Source of the DNA: Sphingobacterium daejeonense
GTDB taxonomy: Bacteria > Bacteroidota > Bacteroidia > Sphingobacteriales > Sphingobacteriaceae
DNA: 64,000 nucleotides
Direction: 5' to 3'
Assembly (NCBI RefSeq): GCF_901472535.1
Contig: NZ_LR590470.1
Location: 3,844,001-3,908,000, forward strand
Numbering within the stretch: position 1 is the first letter of the stretch; every line of letters begins with the position of its first letter. The position numbers and the translations under genes were made by a program. Under the pieces are notes generated by a model. That model ran no database searches. It was given only the letters and a program-made list of their open reading frames with translations, and was not told the DNA's origin. This document shows positions 40,462 to 51,505 of the stretch, piece after piece.

Positions 40462-42183
40462 ATGAAGAAAATATCACTTTCAATATTAATTGCTGCTACC
40501 CTAATGGGCAACTTATCTGCCCAAAATAAAGACATCATAACATCAAGAAACTATCCACAAGGATATTTTCGGAATCCATTGAATATAGCTCCTGATGCAT
40601 CAGGGACATTTGGAGAATTACGTTCTACCCATTTTCATGCTGGCGATGACTACAGAACTCAGCAAAGGATTGGGCTTCCTCTGCATGCCGCTGCTGAAGG
40701 TTATGTTTCACGTGTTAGAGTACAAATTGGAGGCGGGGGAAACTCAGTATACATCAATCATCCTAACGGATTCACCAGTGTTTATTTGCACATGGACAGC
40801 TTTAATGATGCATTGACAAAAATCATCAGGGCTGAACAATATAAACAACAGAGATTTGATGTTGACATGGAATTAAATCAGGGCCAGGTAAAACTGACTA
40901 AAGGCCAATTTATTGGAAATGCAGGAAATACAGGAGGATCTGCAGGTCCACATTTACATTTTGAAATCCGTGACACAAAATCACAACATCCACTAAACCC
41001 TCAATTATTCGGACTTCATTTTAACGATAAATTTGCTCCAACAATAAACGGAATAATGGTTTATGATCTCGAAGATCCATTGTTCAATGAGAATACCGGC
41101 AGAAGGTATCAACAATTGAAAGCATTGGGATCCGGAAGATATGCGTTGGCGTCTGGAGCACCAATATCAGTAAATGGAAAATTTGGCCTTGGAATAAACA
41201 CCATTGACAGACATCGTGCTGGAGGATTTCAAAATGGGGTATATTCAATCGAACTATTCTTAGATGGAAAATCGGTATCTACTGTATTATTTGAAGAATT
41301 GGACTTCAACACTTCTAGTGCAATTCATTCTTATATAGATTTTCCTCATTTTAAAAGATCAAAAGCGAAGGTTCAAAAAAGCTTTAAAGATCCAGGAAAT
41401 CCAATTCAGATTTTCAAAAATCTGAACAATCAAGGAATAATGGAACTTAATGATGACAAAATTCACGATGTAAAATATGTTGTCAAAGATGTTCATGGTA
41501 ATTGTAGTGAGTTGGATTTTAAAGTAAGGAACAACCCTACATACACAGCAAAGAAAAACCCAATTAAGGGAGAACTTTTTCAATATGCTAAAGACAATTC
41601 ATTTAGTGCTGATGAGGTTAAAGTCGAAATTCCAAAAGGTTCTTTGTACAGCGATGTAGACTTTATTTACTCCAAAAGTGCTGCAAGACCAAACAGTTAT
41701 TCATCGGTGCATCATGTTCAAAACAATCTGACTCCTTTGTTCTCTACCTATAAATTAAGTATAAAACCAACAACCTTACCGAGACATTTGGAAAGCAAGG
41801 CTCTATTAGCTTCGGTTCAAGGTGGTTCGGTAGGAGGCAAATTTGAAAACGGATGGGTAACAGTAAATACGAAAATATTCGGTTCATTTTATGTCACAGT
41901 AGATACTATTGCTCCTACGATTACACCTAGGAATTTCAGTAATGGCAAAAACGTAAGCGGACAGTCAAAAATCGACTTTACAATTTCAGACAATTTCTCA
42001 GGGATACAGTCATTTAATGCCTATATTGATGATAAGTGGGTTTTGATGGAATATGATTCCAAAAACCGACATGTGTGGCATAGGTTTGATCCATCATTGA
42101 GTAAAGGCCAACATACATTTAAATTTGTTGTAAAAGACTGGAAAGACAATGAGAAAGTCTATCAAGCAACATTCACTAGATAA
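40462..42183 (+). CDS. M23 family metallopeptidase, secreted
   Basis: A 573-residue protein with signal peptide (MKKISLSILIAATLMGNLSAQ). The N-terminal third is an M23/LytM domain: zinc ligands in STHFHAGDDY (about His59, Asp63) and PHLHFEIRD (about 167-171). The remaining 370 residues are beta-rich and carry a late Ig/Big-like segment (FTISDNFSGIQSFNAYIDDKW). M23 enzymes cut peptidoglycan cross-bridges in the periplasm. The complete set of ligands suggests activity. It follows the FAH gene by one base and precedes bcp by 12. Confidence 0.9.
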   Translation: MKKISLSILIAATLMGNLSAQNKDIITSRNYPQGYFRNPLNIAPDASGTFGELRSTHFHAGDDYRTQQRIGLPLHAAAEGYVSRVRVQIGGGGNSVYINHPNGFTSVYLHMDSFNDALTKIIRAEQYKQQRFDVDMELNQGQVKLTKGQFIGNAGNTGGSAGPHLHFEIRDTKSQHPLNPQLFGLHFNDKFAPTINGIMVYDLEDPLFNENTGRRYQQLKALGSGRYALASGAPISVNGKFGLGINTIDRHRAGGFQNGVYSIELFLDGKSVSTVLFEELDFNTSSAIHSYIDFPHFKRSKAKVQKSFKDPGNPIQIFKNLNNQGIMELNDDKIHDVKYVVKDVHGNCSELDFKVRNNPTYTAKKNPIKGELFQYAKDNSFSADEVKVEIPKGSLYSDVDFIYSKSAARPNSYSSVHHVQNNLTPLFSTYKLSIKPTTLPRHLESKALLASVQGGSVGGKFENGWVTVNTKIFGSFYVTVDTIAPTITPRNFSNGKNVSGQSKIDFTISDNFSGIQSFNAYIDDKWVLMEYDSKNRHVWHRFDPSLSKGQHTFKFVVKDWKDNEKVYQATFTR

Positions 42184-42195
42184 AATTGGAATATT

Positions 42196-42660
42196 ATGGC
42201 AGAATTAAAAGTTGGGGATAAAGCCCCTCAGTTCAAAGGGAAAAATCAACATGGTGAAGAGGTAAAACTTTCTGACTTCAAAGGAAAAAAGATCATTCTA
42301 TATTTTTATCCAAAGGATAATACTCCAGGTTGTACCACCGAGGCATGTAATTTCAGAGATAATTACCAAAGTCTTTTGAAAGATGGTTACGAAGTGATAG
42401 GTGTAAGTATCGACAGTGAGCAGTCCCATCAAAAATTCATTTCAAAATTTGAACTTCCATTTACGCTTCTTTCCGATGAGGATAAAAAGATTGTGGAAGA
42501 CTATGGAGTTTGGGTGGAGAAGAACATGTACGGAAAGAAGTATATGGGAACTGCCAGAACAACATTTATCATTGATGAGAATGGTATAATTAAGCACATT
42601 ATTAAAAAAGTAGACAATAAAAACGCCAGTCAACAAATTAGAGACTTAATGGCGAAATAA
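42196..42660 (+). CDS. bcp: thioredoxin-dependent thiol peroxidase (bacterioferritin comigratory protein)
   Basis: A 154-residue peroxiredoxin of the BCP/PrxQ type. The peroxidatic cysteine is Cys46 in [18 protein letters not shown], and the resolving cysteine is Cys51, the usual C-x4-C spacing. The conserved threonine and a C-terminal arginine ([10 protein letters not shown]) complete the active site. It reduces hydrogen and organic peroxides in the cytoplasm using thioredoxin. It probably shares the transcript of the FAH and M23 genes. Confidence 0.95.
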   Translation: MAELKVGDKAPQFKGKNQHGEEVKLSDFKGKKIILYFYPKDNTPGCTTEACNFRDNYQSLLKDGYEVIGVSIDSEQSHQKFISKFELPFTLLSDEDKKIVEDYGVWVEKNMYGKKYMGTARTTFIIDENGIIKHIIKKVDNKNASQQIRDLMAK

Positions 42661-42675
42661 GTCGCCCGAATACAT

Positions 42676-42683
42676 TATATTTG
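42676..42683 (+). promoter_or_regulatory. -7 box of glyS, leaderless arrangement
   Basis: TATATTTG matches TAnnTTTG exactly and ends six bases before the glyS ATG at 42690. Transcription should therefore start at or next to the A of the start codon. No good -33 TTG is seen. Confidence 0.5.
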
Positions 42684-42689
42684 CCCCCT

Positions 42690-44160
42690 ATGAGCAAGCA
42701 AACAGACGATTTTTTCAAGAATATTATTTCACATGCAAAGGAATATGGATTTGTTTTCCCTTCAAGTGAAATTTACGACGGATTAAGCGCCGTCTATGAT
42801 TATGGTCAATTAGGTTCTGAATTGAAAATGAACCTTAAAACATATTGGTGGAAATCCATGGTTCAATTAAATGAAAATATTGTTGGAATTGATGCAGCAA
42901 TATTTATGCATCCAACAACATGGAAAGCATCAGGCCACGTAGATGGTTTCAATGACCCAATGATTGACAACAAGGATTCTAAAAAAAGATACCGTGCAGA
43001 TCAATTAATTGAAGATAAAATTGACCGCTATGAAAAAGATGGCAAAACTGAAAAAGCAGCACAATTACAAAAGGACCTTGATGATGCTTTGAATGCAGAT
43101 GACCTTGTACGCTTAAAAACAATCATCGAAGAGCATAATATCGTTTGGTCCAATTTCAGGAACAAAGAACTGGACCGATGTCCGTCAATTCAATTTGATG
43201 TTTGCTACCCAAATGGGAGCTATGGCAGATGGTGCTGAGCAAGTGTACCTTCGTCCTGAAACAGCTCAAGGTATTTTCGTGAACTTCTTGAACGTTCAAA
43301 AAACTGGAAGAATGAAAATCCCATTTGGTATTGCTCAAATTGGTAAAGCATTCCGTAATGAAGTAATTGCACGTCAATTTATCATGCGTATGCGCGAATT
43401 TGAACAAATGGAAATGCAATTCTTTGTCCGTCCTGGAACTGATCTAGAATGGTATCAAAAATGGAAAGAAAACCGTTTGAAATGGCACTTGGCATTAGGA
43501 GCTGACCAAAATAAATATCGTTATCATGACCACGTTAAATTAGCTCACTATGCAAATGCAGCTGTGGATATCGAATACGAATTCCCATTCGGATTTAAAG
43601 AAGTGGAAGGAATCCATTCACGTACAGATTTTGACTTGAAGCAACATCAGGAATTTTCAGGCAAGAAAATGCAATATTTTGACCCTGAAATCAATCAAAG
43701 CTATATTCCATACGTTATCGAAACTTCAATCGGTTTAGACCGTTTGTTCTTAACAGTTTTAGCCAATAGCTTGGTTCAAGAGGATTTGTCGACTGATGAA
43801 AAACAAGATTCTCGTGTTGTACTGAAATTCCATCCTGCAATTGCTCCGGTAAAAGCAGCAATTCTTCCTTTAACTAAGAAAGATGGTCTCCCAGAGAAAG
43901 CAAGAGAAATCATGGCTAAATTAAAATTGGATTACAATATCCAATATGATGAAAAAGATTCAATCGGAAAACGCTATCGCCGTCAAGATGCGATAGGTAC
44001 TCCATTCTGTATTACTGTGGATCATCAAACATTGGAAGATAACATGGTGACCATTCGTCATCGTGACAGTATGCAACAAGAAAGAGTAAATATTAATGAG
44101 CTAGAAAATATCATCGGGAATTTAGTCAGTATGACAAATTTGTTGAAGGAATTAGTATAA
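42690..44160 (+). CDS. glyS: glycyl-tRNA synthetase, single-chain alpha2 type (frame broken once)
   Basis: A class II synthetase of about 490 residues. ATG at 42690 ([31 protein letters not shown]) is preferred; the upstream TTG start at 42681 lies in the promoter. Motif 1 region [15 protein letters not shown], the [11 protein letters not shown] segment (across the break), motif 2 [25 protein letters not shown], motif 3 SIGLDRLFL, and the C-terminal anticodon-binding domain are present. One extra G at 43147-43148 breaks the frame. This is the eukaryote-like homodimer, not the GlyQ/GlyS tetramer type. Confidence 0.95.
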
Positions 44161-44182
44161 CTCATTTTATAAATAAAAAGAT

Positions 44183-44215
44183 AACCTGCCTTGAGAAATC
44201 AAGACAGGTTTTTTT
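44183..44215 (+). terminator. terminator of glyS
   Basis: AACCTG.CTTG pairs with CAAG.CAGGTT around a six-base loop and is followed by seven T. Confidence 0.85.
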
Positions 44216-44241
44216 ATAAATGGAGGGTTAGTTTAAAATAA

Positions 44242-45351
44242 TTATTTTAATGTTGAACTTAAACCAGATTCATACATTGACATCCTTTTGGTCTCAGCAT
44301 ATTTCCAAACGCTACAACCCATCTGTTTTTTGAAAAACTTGCTGAATTCATGGTCATTCTTAAACCCAGCATCATGCAGGAGGCTAATTATTCGTTCAGA
44401 ATCATGATTTACACTTTTTAAACGTTCTAAAAAATAATTTATCCGCTTGTTGTTCAGGTAGTTTTCAAAACTTCCGTTTAAATATTTTTTCGACAAATTT
44501 TTAAAGTCAAGATCAGATATAGGCATGAATTTCTTAAAATCCGAAAGCTTTAGATCCGGATTTTTAAAGAGATTTTCTTGATCAATCAATTGGTCTATCG
44601 CACTGATATAAAATATCAGCTCAGTCTGTTTCAATTGAGCCTGTTCTTCTTCATACTGCTTTACCATACCATTTGTCTTGAACAAGTATCCAAAATAAAT
44701 GTTGAGGGCATGGTAATATCGGTAATATATGATCCCCAAAAATATCATAACTGTAAATAGACCATCAAGAAACTCAAAAAACAGGTCTGAATCTATGAAA
44801 AGCCCACGACTGAGAATAATACTTAATGTTAAGATCTTAGCTGAAAAGAAGTAAAAGGCTAACTGTCCATCAATAGAATTTACTAAATTCCCTACCTTCC
44901 TTCTCCAAGGCCAAAGAATAAACAAATCATATACTACGGATATGAAAAACAAAATTGTTCTAGATTTCTGATAAAAAAAGTCCAAATAATCATAAATCAT
45001 CCCGTCAGTAATTTGAGAAGAATAGATATTGAACAACAGATAGAACACATAAAATAATATAAAAGGGAAAAGTGCTAATAAAAATAGATAGATTGATGTT
45101 CGGGTTTCTAGCGCTATATTCCTGAGATATAAGGAGGTTATGGAAACCAAACACAAACTACTTGTAGCTGTAAATAAAATCCCGATATGTGAATTCAATA
45201 CCGGAACAAAATATTTAACCATTAAGATAACTGCTCCTGTCAACAAGAGAAATCTTATCATCTCTCCTCTTTCATCGCGGATGGTTCTAATCTTTAGATA
45301 TAGAATCACTATTAATACCTGGGTGACAGTTAGTGCCAGCAAATAAGCCAT
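44242..45351 (-). CDS. membrane-anchored AraC-type transcription regulator
   Basis: A 369-residue protein. The first 230 residues contain about seven transmembrane helices (starting LLALTVTQVLIVILYLKI). A polar linker (YEEEQAQLKQTE) follows, then a C-terminal HTH_18/AraC DNA-binding domain (about 290-360): YLNNKRINYFLERLK and LLHDAGFKNDHEFSKFFKKQMGCSVWKYAETKR. Such proteins are thought to sense a membrane or periplasmic signal directly. A 12-bp palindrome lies 13 bp upstream of its start. It follows the lipoprotein gene on the same strand, which may be its target or partner. Confidence 0.85.
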   Translation of the reverse strand: MAYLLALTVTQVLIVILYLKIRTIRDERGEMIRFLLLTGAVILMVKYFVPVLNSHIGILFTATSSLCLVSITSLYLRNIALETRTSIYLFLLALFPFILFYVFYLLFNIYSSQITDGMIYDYLDFFYQKSRTILFFISVVYDLFILWPWRRKVGNLVNSIDGQLAFYFFSAKILTLSIILSRGLFIDSDLFFEFLDGLFTVMIFLGIIYYRYYHALNIYFGYLFKTNGMVKQYEEEQAQLKQTELIFYISAIDQLIDQENLFKNPDLKLSDFKKFMPISDLDFKNLSKKYLNGSFENYLNNKRINYFLERLKSVNHDSERIISLLHDAGFKNDHEFSKFFKKQMGCSVWKYAETKRMSMYESGLSSTLK

Positions 45352-45364
45352 ATAACAATAATAA

Positions 45365-45376
45365 AATACTAGTATT
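45365..45376. promoter_or_regulatory. perfect 12-bp palindrome upstream of the regulator
   Basis: AATACTAGTATT is perfectly symmetric and lies 13 bp upstream of the start codon of the AraC-type gene (minus strand). It could be an operator. It is A+T-rich, so chance is possible. Confidence 0.35.
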
Positions 45377-45429
45377 AAGAAATTAAAAAGGTGTCGTTAA
45401 GTTTAATTTTTTTTAAACCTCATGCAGCA

Positions 45430-46912
45430 TTATTTAAATTCAACAATCTTAGTATCATCCCATTCCTCATCTATTATGATCTCAAATATTTTGTTAACCA
45501 TTCCACTCGGATAGAGATCTCCTCTGAAAATTAACTTGACATTATTTTTCACCGCAGCATTTAACCTAAAATTCCTAACCATTTTGGCATCATCCCAAAC
45601 TTCAAATTCATAATGCAGAGGAATTTCATCAGAACTCATGCCTATAAATTGATTGAATGATATCTCTTTATGGATGTGAAATGTTGAACAAATTCAATTA
45701 CATTGTCTTCCGATTTGGGGATGATAATTTCAAGATTTGGGTTAAAGGGGCTCCATCTAATCGGCGCCATAATAGGCTTGACAATAATTTTTTTGATTTC
45801 AGATAAATCCCTTAAATCAGTAAAATCCAGGGTAACCATGCTATAGGCACGTTTAAAATTGACTTTTTTCTCTATACTTTCCTTCAACTCAAAGGAGTCT
45901 AGCACAGCAAATGTCCGAGCAAACTTATCTTTGAATGATGTTCCAATATAAAAATCTCGAATATGTTTAACATCTCTCGGATAGGATAAGGGTTCATTTA
46001 ATTCACTGTAAACCAAAGTCGAGTAATACTTGCCCTCTGGTAAATCAACTAATAGGTTATTGGTAGAGCTGTTTGGAATAAAATGGCCTGAATTCACAAG
46101 ATCACCATTCTCCTGATTAAAAATAAAATAATTCAGATTGAAGTTTTTGGGTTTATTGGGGTTAATTGAATTATTTGTTTTCCCATAAAATCTAAAATTA
46201 TCTAAGAAATAAAAATAATCAGAAGTATCTCGTAATAATGTAAATTGAAATTCTCCTTTAACAAGGTGCGATCTTAGTATATCATTTCTTCCTCGAATAT
46301 CTAAAGAAAAAGTTCGCAATCCATTTTTAGGAACATCATCCGAATTAACTATTAACTCAAAGTGATCTCTTCCTTTATAAATACTATTTGGTTCGTTCTT
46401 TCCCAGTACAAAATAAATCGTATCCTTGCCTATTTTATTCGTGGATACATCAAATTCAACCTGCCTAATTTCTCAATTGACGTAGTATCCAAAAAAAAGA
46501 AAAACCCTAAATTAGTACCCTTAAAGGTCAAAACACTATCGCCGAATGCGTTTAAGGACAATGGCCTATTAACTTTCTTTATTAATGGTAAAAAATGATT
46601 TCCCCATCTGAATTTTATACCTTTACGCAAATAGTTCGGAAAAATTCCCGGTCCATTAAAATCCCCAAACATAAGGAGTTCAAGACGCTCAGGATTTTCA
46701 GCCACAGCTCCGGAGGATGAAGTGGATTTGGTAATGATAGGAGAATTAAATGGTTTGATCTCTTTTTTAAAATCTTCAAAATTAAAGATAACTTGTCTTA
46801 CTGGACCCTCGCCGCGGTCAACAATGGAATGATTTTTTTTGCAAGAAATAAGTGAAAATGATATACTGATTAATAACAGTAGGCATCTAGAAATAACATT
46901 AATAGTCTTCAT
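45430..46912 (-). CDS. lipoprotein of unknown function (frame broken twice)
   Basis: One gene of about 494 residues in three frame segments. The signal peptide ends in lipobox SLISC (Cys24). The first segment ends near 46470, where a missing A shifts the frame to FDVSTNKIGKDTIYFVLGKNEP; a second missing A near 45668 leads to EISFNQFIGMSSDEIPLHYEFEVWDD. The body looks like beta-sandwich modules with FDNFRFYGK and DLPEGKYYSTLVYSE. I do not recognise the family. Surface or periplasmic location is expected. The membrane regulator gene follows on the same strand. Confidence 0.65.
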
Positions 46913-46976
46913 AAAATATTCATTTAATTAAAATAATTTATAATAAATTAATATTTATGAATGAATTAAAAATAAA

Positions 46977-47008
46977 AAGGAGATAATCTTAAAGTTAATT
47001 ATCTCCTT
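46977..47008 (-). terminator. terminator of the fucosidase operon
   Basis: AAGGAGATAAT/ATTATCTCCTT is a perfect 11-bp stem with a ten-base loop. On the minus strand it is followed by TTTTTATTTTT. It lies 64 bp after the GH95 stop. Confidence 0.85.
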
Positions 47009-47071
47009 ATAAATCAATCAGATACAAACCTATCCAATTGATAACGTACTAATTCTTAATGTCTGTAGGTT

Positions 47072-49393
47072 CTAAAGTGTCTGGACTTTTTTTTCACCAT
47101 TGACTAATAAATCTACCTTCTCTCCTTTTTTTCCAATTACGCTGTACTTTGTAACTTTTCCATTTTTCCATTCAAAATCCACGGTATAATTTCCTCTAGC
47201 TTTGAGACCCTTTACATTTCCATCCTTCCAAGCTTGAGGCAAAGCTGGCAGTAAGTGAATATAGCCATCATGACTCTGAATTAACATCTCCGCTATTCCT
47301 GCTGAACCACCAAAATTTCCATCAATCTGAAATGGTGGATGAGCACAGAAAAGATTTGGATAAGTTCCTGCTCCAGCTCCCCCATAAGTAGTGCTTTGTT
47401 CAAAAGCAGGTTGCAACAACTGCCTTAAGATTTCAAGGGAATGATCGCCATCATGTAATCTTGCCCAAAACAAAATCTTCCATGCCCTAGACCATCCTGT
47501 CCCCTCATCACCCCTTACTGCCAACGTTTTCTTTGCTGCATCTGCCCATTCAGGACTCGTAACAGGTGAAATGAAATTCGCCGGATACAATCCATATAAA
47601 TGTGAAACATGTCTATGTTGAGGTTCTGTTTCCTCATAGTCTTCGAGCCATTCCATCACTCTACCTGATTTACTCACTACTACTGCAGGAGGCAAAGAGG
47701 TAAGATCAACTTCTACTTGCTTCGCGAAATCATCATTTAAACTCAAGATTTCATTTGCCGCAATTACAGATCCGTATAACTCTCGAACAATCTGATTATC
47801 GATTGTAGGTCCCATCACTACTGCTGCCCTTTTTCCATTTGGCAATTTAAATCCGTTTTCTGGTGATACAGAAGGCGAGGTAACTAACCAACCTGTCTTA
47901 GGATCCTTCACCATGGTAGCCTTATAAAATACCGCAGCATCCTTGAGTACGGGATAAATTTCCTTCAGGTAATTTTCATCCTTAGTAAATTGGTAATGCT
48001 CCCAAAGATGATTGCACAACCATCCAGAAGCAGTACTGGCTCCCCATGAAGCATGCTCGCCTGGTGCCGTATATCCCCAAATATTGCTCATCATATAAAC
48101 GACCCATCCTGGAGCATCGTAATATGCCTTGGCAGTTTTAACACCTTCCTTGGAAATGTTTTTTATCATCTCTATAAAAGGTTTATGATACTCGGATAGA
48201 TTATTCACCTCAACTCCCCAATGATTCATTTGAGCATTAATGTTCAAATGATAATCTCCATTCCAAGGGGTCTGTATTTGGTGTGCCCAAAGTCCTTGTA
48301 AATTGGGTGGCAAAGCTTTTGAAACTCTTGGAGCAGAACTTGAAAGAGTTAAGTATCTCCCAAATTGGTAATATAATGTTGCCAAACCATTGTCCTGTCC
48401 TGGATCATTATAAAATGCAGATAAACGCTTATCCGTAGGAATATCAGACTTAGATAATAAATCCGTAATTTCTAAGGAAACCCGCTCAAATAGTGGCTTA
48501 TATTTACGATGATGGGATTTCATCAAAGCAGAAAAATTCATCTTTTCCACCTTTTTAATTTCTGATGAAACTACTTCTTTAGGATTATGCCCATAATAGC
48601 TCGTAGAGGCTGAAAATAATACAATAGCTTCATTTGCACCTTTCACAATTATTTCATTGTCATGATCCATTAAGGTTCCTCCTTTCGTAAGAACCTTAAA
48701 TTTGGCCGCAAATTGAATACCTTTCCCGCCCTGGCCATCAGGGAGTGAACCAGAAATCGTAATTTCATTTCCATTGACTTTATACTCTTCGATGTTCTCT
48801 TCACGATAGAAATGCATCGCAAATTCAATGGACTTTTTCTTATCCGCAGATAGCCTTACAACTCCTACATTATTGTCAAAAGAAGTAAAATATTCCCTCA
48901 AAAACTTTGTGCCATTGTTGGTAAAACTTGTTCCAGCAGTCGCATCACCTAAATCTAGCCACCGCTTGTAGTCCTTGGTTTCGCCTTCATGAAAAAACAA
49001 AAAGTTCATAAACCCAAAGTTTTGGAAGCTTCCATAAGGAACATTCGCTCCATTGCCCTGACCCGAACCAGATCCTACACATACGAAATTCTTATTGACC
49101 AATGCTTCAGCCTCATCATTCTTTCCTTCAAACAACAAACGCTGGATATCCAAAACAGAACTCTTCGCATTGTAGTTATTAGCGTCTTGAGGTGAACCAG
49201 ACCACATCGAGATTTCATTTAACACAATAGACTCATCGTTAATACTACCATTAGGCATCATACCGATCAGTCCGTTTCCCAATGGAAGGGTTTCTTCCCA
49301 TTTTTCTCCGGGACGATCATACCACAACTTCAAATCCTGACCTTGTAACTTCCCTACGAGTAGGCAACAAAATATCCCTAAAATCCTTCTCAT
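47072..49393 (-). CDS. GH95 family alpha-L-fucosidase
   Basis: An intact 773-residue secreted enzyme with signal peptide ([19 protein letters not shown]). The N-terminal beta domain has [22 protein letters not shown]; the catalytic alpha/alpha barrel has [50 protein letters not shown], and [16 protein letters not shown] near residue 690 with the catalytic aspartate. GH95 enzymes are inverting fucosidases, mostly alpha-1,2-specific; some act on other sugars. It starts two bases after the GH29 stop, so the pair is co-transcribed. Confidence 0.93.
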   Translation of the reverse strand: MRRILGIFCCLLVGKLQGQDLKLWYDRPGEKWEETLPLGNGLIGMMPNGSINDESIVLNEISMWSGSPQDANNYNAKSSVLDIQRLLFEGKNDEAEALVNKNFVCVGSGSGQGNGANVPYGSFQNFGFMNFLFFHEGETKDYKRWLDLGDATAGTSFTNNGTKFLREYFTSFDNNVGVVRLSADKKKSIEFAMHFYREENIEEYKVNGNEITISGSLPDGQGGKGIQFAAKFKVLTKGGTLMDHDNEIIVKGANEAIVLFSASTSYYGHNPKEVVSSEIKKVEKMNFSALMKSHHRKYKPLFERVSLEITDLLSKSDIPTDKRLSAFYNDPGQDNGLATLYYQFGRYLTLSSSAPRVSKALPPNLQGLWAHQIQTPWNGDYHLNINAQMNHWGVEVNNLSEYHKPFIEMIKNISKEGVKTAKAYYDAPGWVVYMMSNIWGYTAPGEHASWGASTASGWLCNHLWEHYQFTKDENYLKEIYPVLKDAAVFYKATMVKDPKTGWLVTSPSVSPENGFKLPNGKRAAVVMGPTIDNQIVRELYGSVIAANEILSLNDDFAKQVEVDLTSLPPAVVVSKSGRVMEWLEDYEETEPQHRHVSHLYGLYPANFISPVTSPEWADAAKKTLAVRGDEGTGWSRAWKILFWARLHDGDHSLEILRQLLQPAFEQSTTYGGAGAGTYPNLFCAHPPFQIDGNFGGSAGIAEMLIQSHDGYIHLLPALPQAWKDGNVKGLKARGNYTVDFEWKNGKVTKYSVIGKKGEKVDLLVNGEKKVQTL

Positions 49394-49395
49394 TA

Positions 49396-51301
49396 CTATT
49401 TTAAATAAATATCAAACTCTGCCACCGAAAATTCCTTGTCATCGCTTAGTACTTCATTAGGAATAAATCTGATGTAGTGAGCTTCCTGTGCTGTATCAAA
49501 AGTTATACTTTGCTCAGTAGCATTCGCTCTAATATTCGAAAATTCCCCAGATGCAACGGTTTTCCATTCTTTACCATCAATACTAGTTTGAATTTCATAT
49601 TTCGCTGGAACACCTTTAATCTTGCGGTCTTGTCTCGGCATATAACTCATACCAGTAATCAACTCCGTTTTTGGCAACCTAATTTCTACAAACTTCTGAC
49701 TGCTGAGAATTGCCTCCCAAACAGTTTTATCATCGTTATCTACTGCTTTTTTCGAATGTTTATCTCCACTAATTATATTCAGCTGATCTTTTGCAATTTT
49801 CTTTCGGTCTGCTTGGTCGAATTTAAAATCTGATTTTGCTTCTTTAAACAATGCAAAATCACTCAATGTTGGAGCAACAGGAGCATAAAGATGAACTCTC
49901 AGTTTTGTTGCCCGAACTGGCTCTGCTAATTTAATCAACCTATTAGAACCAATACTGGTTGCTGATGCCAATGGTTTCCATGAACCATTTACCCAAACAT
50001 CCACTTTAACACTGTCAATTCGCTGACCCAATTTGATGTTTTCCCTTAACCTGATCAAATCGAATTCTTGATCATGTGCCAAAGTAATTTCAATACTAGG
50101 ACTTAAAACATTGTCATCTGAAGCATAATAGCTATAACGGTCATTGTCAAAAAGATTTTTTTCTGAGAACAATGCATTGTTTTCTCGTACATTACTCGCT
50201 TTAGCAGTAGCACCTGCTGCTAAATTGTCCGAAAAAGTTGCTTTGACCTTCTCTCCAAATGCTGCTAACGATTTCACATCATTGTCATGTAGCATACCAT
50301 TTGGCATAGGTGCTAAACCAAGGTTCATGTTACCACCTCGACCGACTGATTTCAAGTAGATTTCAAATAATTGATTTGGAGTCTTAACCTTATCATTTTG
50401 GTCCTCATGGTAAAACCATCCTGGACGTTGAGGAACATCACATTCTGCAGGGATCCAAAACTCCCCACCCCTAGTGCCGGTTGGTAAATTAGAATTGTCA
50501 ACCTCTCCAGGTACTGGGAGGCTTGCCGGGCTCAATGCTCTTCGGAGTAAGAGTAGCCCAACTGGTCTCTGCCGCAAAACCATGCTCATTGCCAACCCAT
50601 CTCATATCCGGACCAACATCAGAAAATATCATAGCCATAGGCTGTAACTTCCGAACAATCGGCCATGTCTTTTCATGCCATTCATAATAAGTCGAACGGT
50701 CAATAGTCCGTTTTTCATTTTTGCCGCCGTAGTAGCCATCACCACCATTGGCCCCATCATGCCAAGAAGTGAATAACTCCCCATAATTCGTCATCAATTC
50801 GGTCAATTGCTCTCTATAAGCGTCAGCATATGCTTTCGTGCCGTATCTCGTGTCATTTCTATCCCAAGCAGATAGATAAACTCCAAACTCAAGACCATTA
50901 TCGTGTGAAGCTTGCATAAAATCTTTGACCATATCACCCTTCCCGTCTTTCCATGGTGAACTGGCAACACTGTATGTAGTAGTTTTAGTTGGCCATAAAC
51001 AAAATCCATCGTGATGTTTGGCAACTGAAATCAAACCTTTAAATCCTCCGGAAGCAGCTGCTTTCGCAATCTGATTCGGATCGAATTTGCTAGGATTGAA
51101 AACCTTAGGATCTGCATCTCCAAAACCCCATTCTTTATTTTGGAATGTAGTCGGAGTGAAGTGAATTAAGGTGTACATTTCCATCTCATGCCATTTTAAT
51201 TGGCGTTCGCTAGGTAAAACTCCATATGGAGCCGGTTCTGTCTGTGCAATTGTTAGTAAGGGGCATAATAATGCTAAAGATAGAAGTTTAGATCTTTTCA
51301 T
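49396..51301 (-). CDS. GH29 family alpha-L-fucosidase with C-terminal discoidin domain (frame broken once)
   Basis: About 635 residues. Signal peptide [20 protein letters not shown]; catalytic barrel with [28 protein letters not shown] and the nucleophile Asp182 in [12 protein letters not shown]. After the break near 50528 (extra G) follow [37 protein letters not shown] and, from about residue 500, a coagulation factor 5/8 (discoidin) carbohydrate-binding domain ([20 protein letters not shown]). GH29 enzymes are retaining and often act on alpha-1,3/1,4-fucose, complementing the GH95 enzyme. Both are predicted to be exported. Confidence 0.92.
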
Positions 51302-51491
51302 AAATTGAGCTTAATAAATTCTCAAGATACAGAAATATGTAAAGATTCAACAAGAAAATCCAACATTTCACAATTTTCTTTACAACATTCGAAATATTCA
51401 TCCCACGTAGAAAAATCATTTAATTTTATAGATAAATACGAAAAACCCGAAAATTATCTGGTTGACTTAGTGCTTTTTATTGAAAAGTGAA

Positions 51492-51499
51492 TAAATTTG
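51492..51499 (+). promoter_or_regulatory. -7 box of the metZ-like gene, leaderless arrangement
   Basis: TAAATTTG matches TAnnTTTG exactly and ends six bases before ATG 51506. The distance is the same as at glyS. The nearest upstream TTG (51462-51464) is 27 bp away, longer than usual. Confidence 0.5.
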
Positions 51500-51505
51500 C
51501 TGATC

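Noticed and set aside
51305-51490. 61-codon open frame upstream of the metZ-like gene
   Set aside because: Low-complexity A+T-rich sequence with no signal or domain, ending in the promoter region between divergent genes.
51421-51505. SAM riboswitch upstream of the methionine gene
   Set aside because: The -7 box ends six bases before the ATG, leaving no leader for a riboswitch, and no conserved core is visible.
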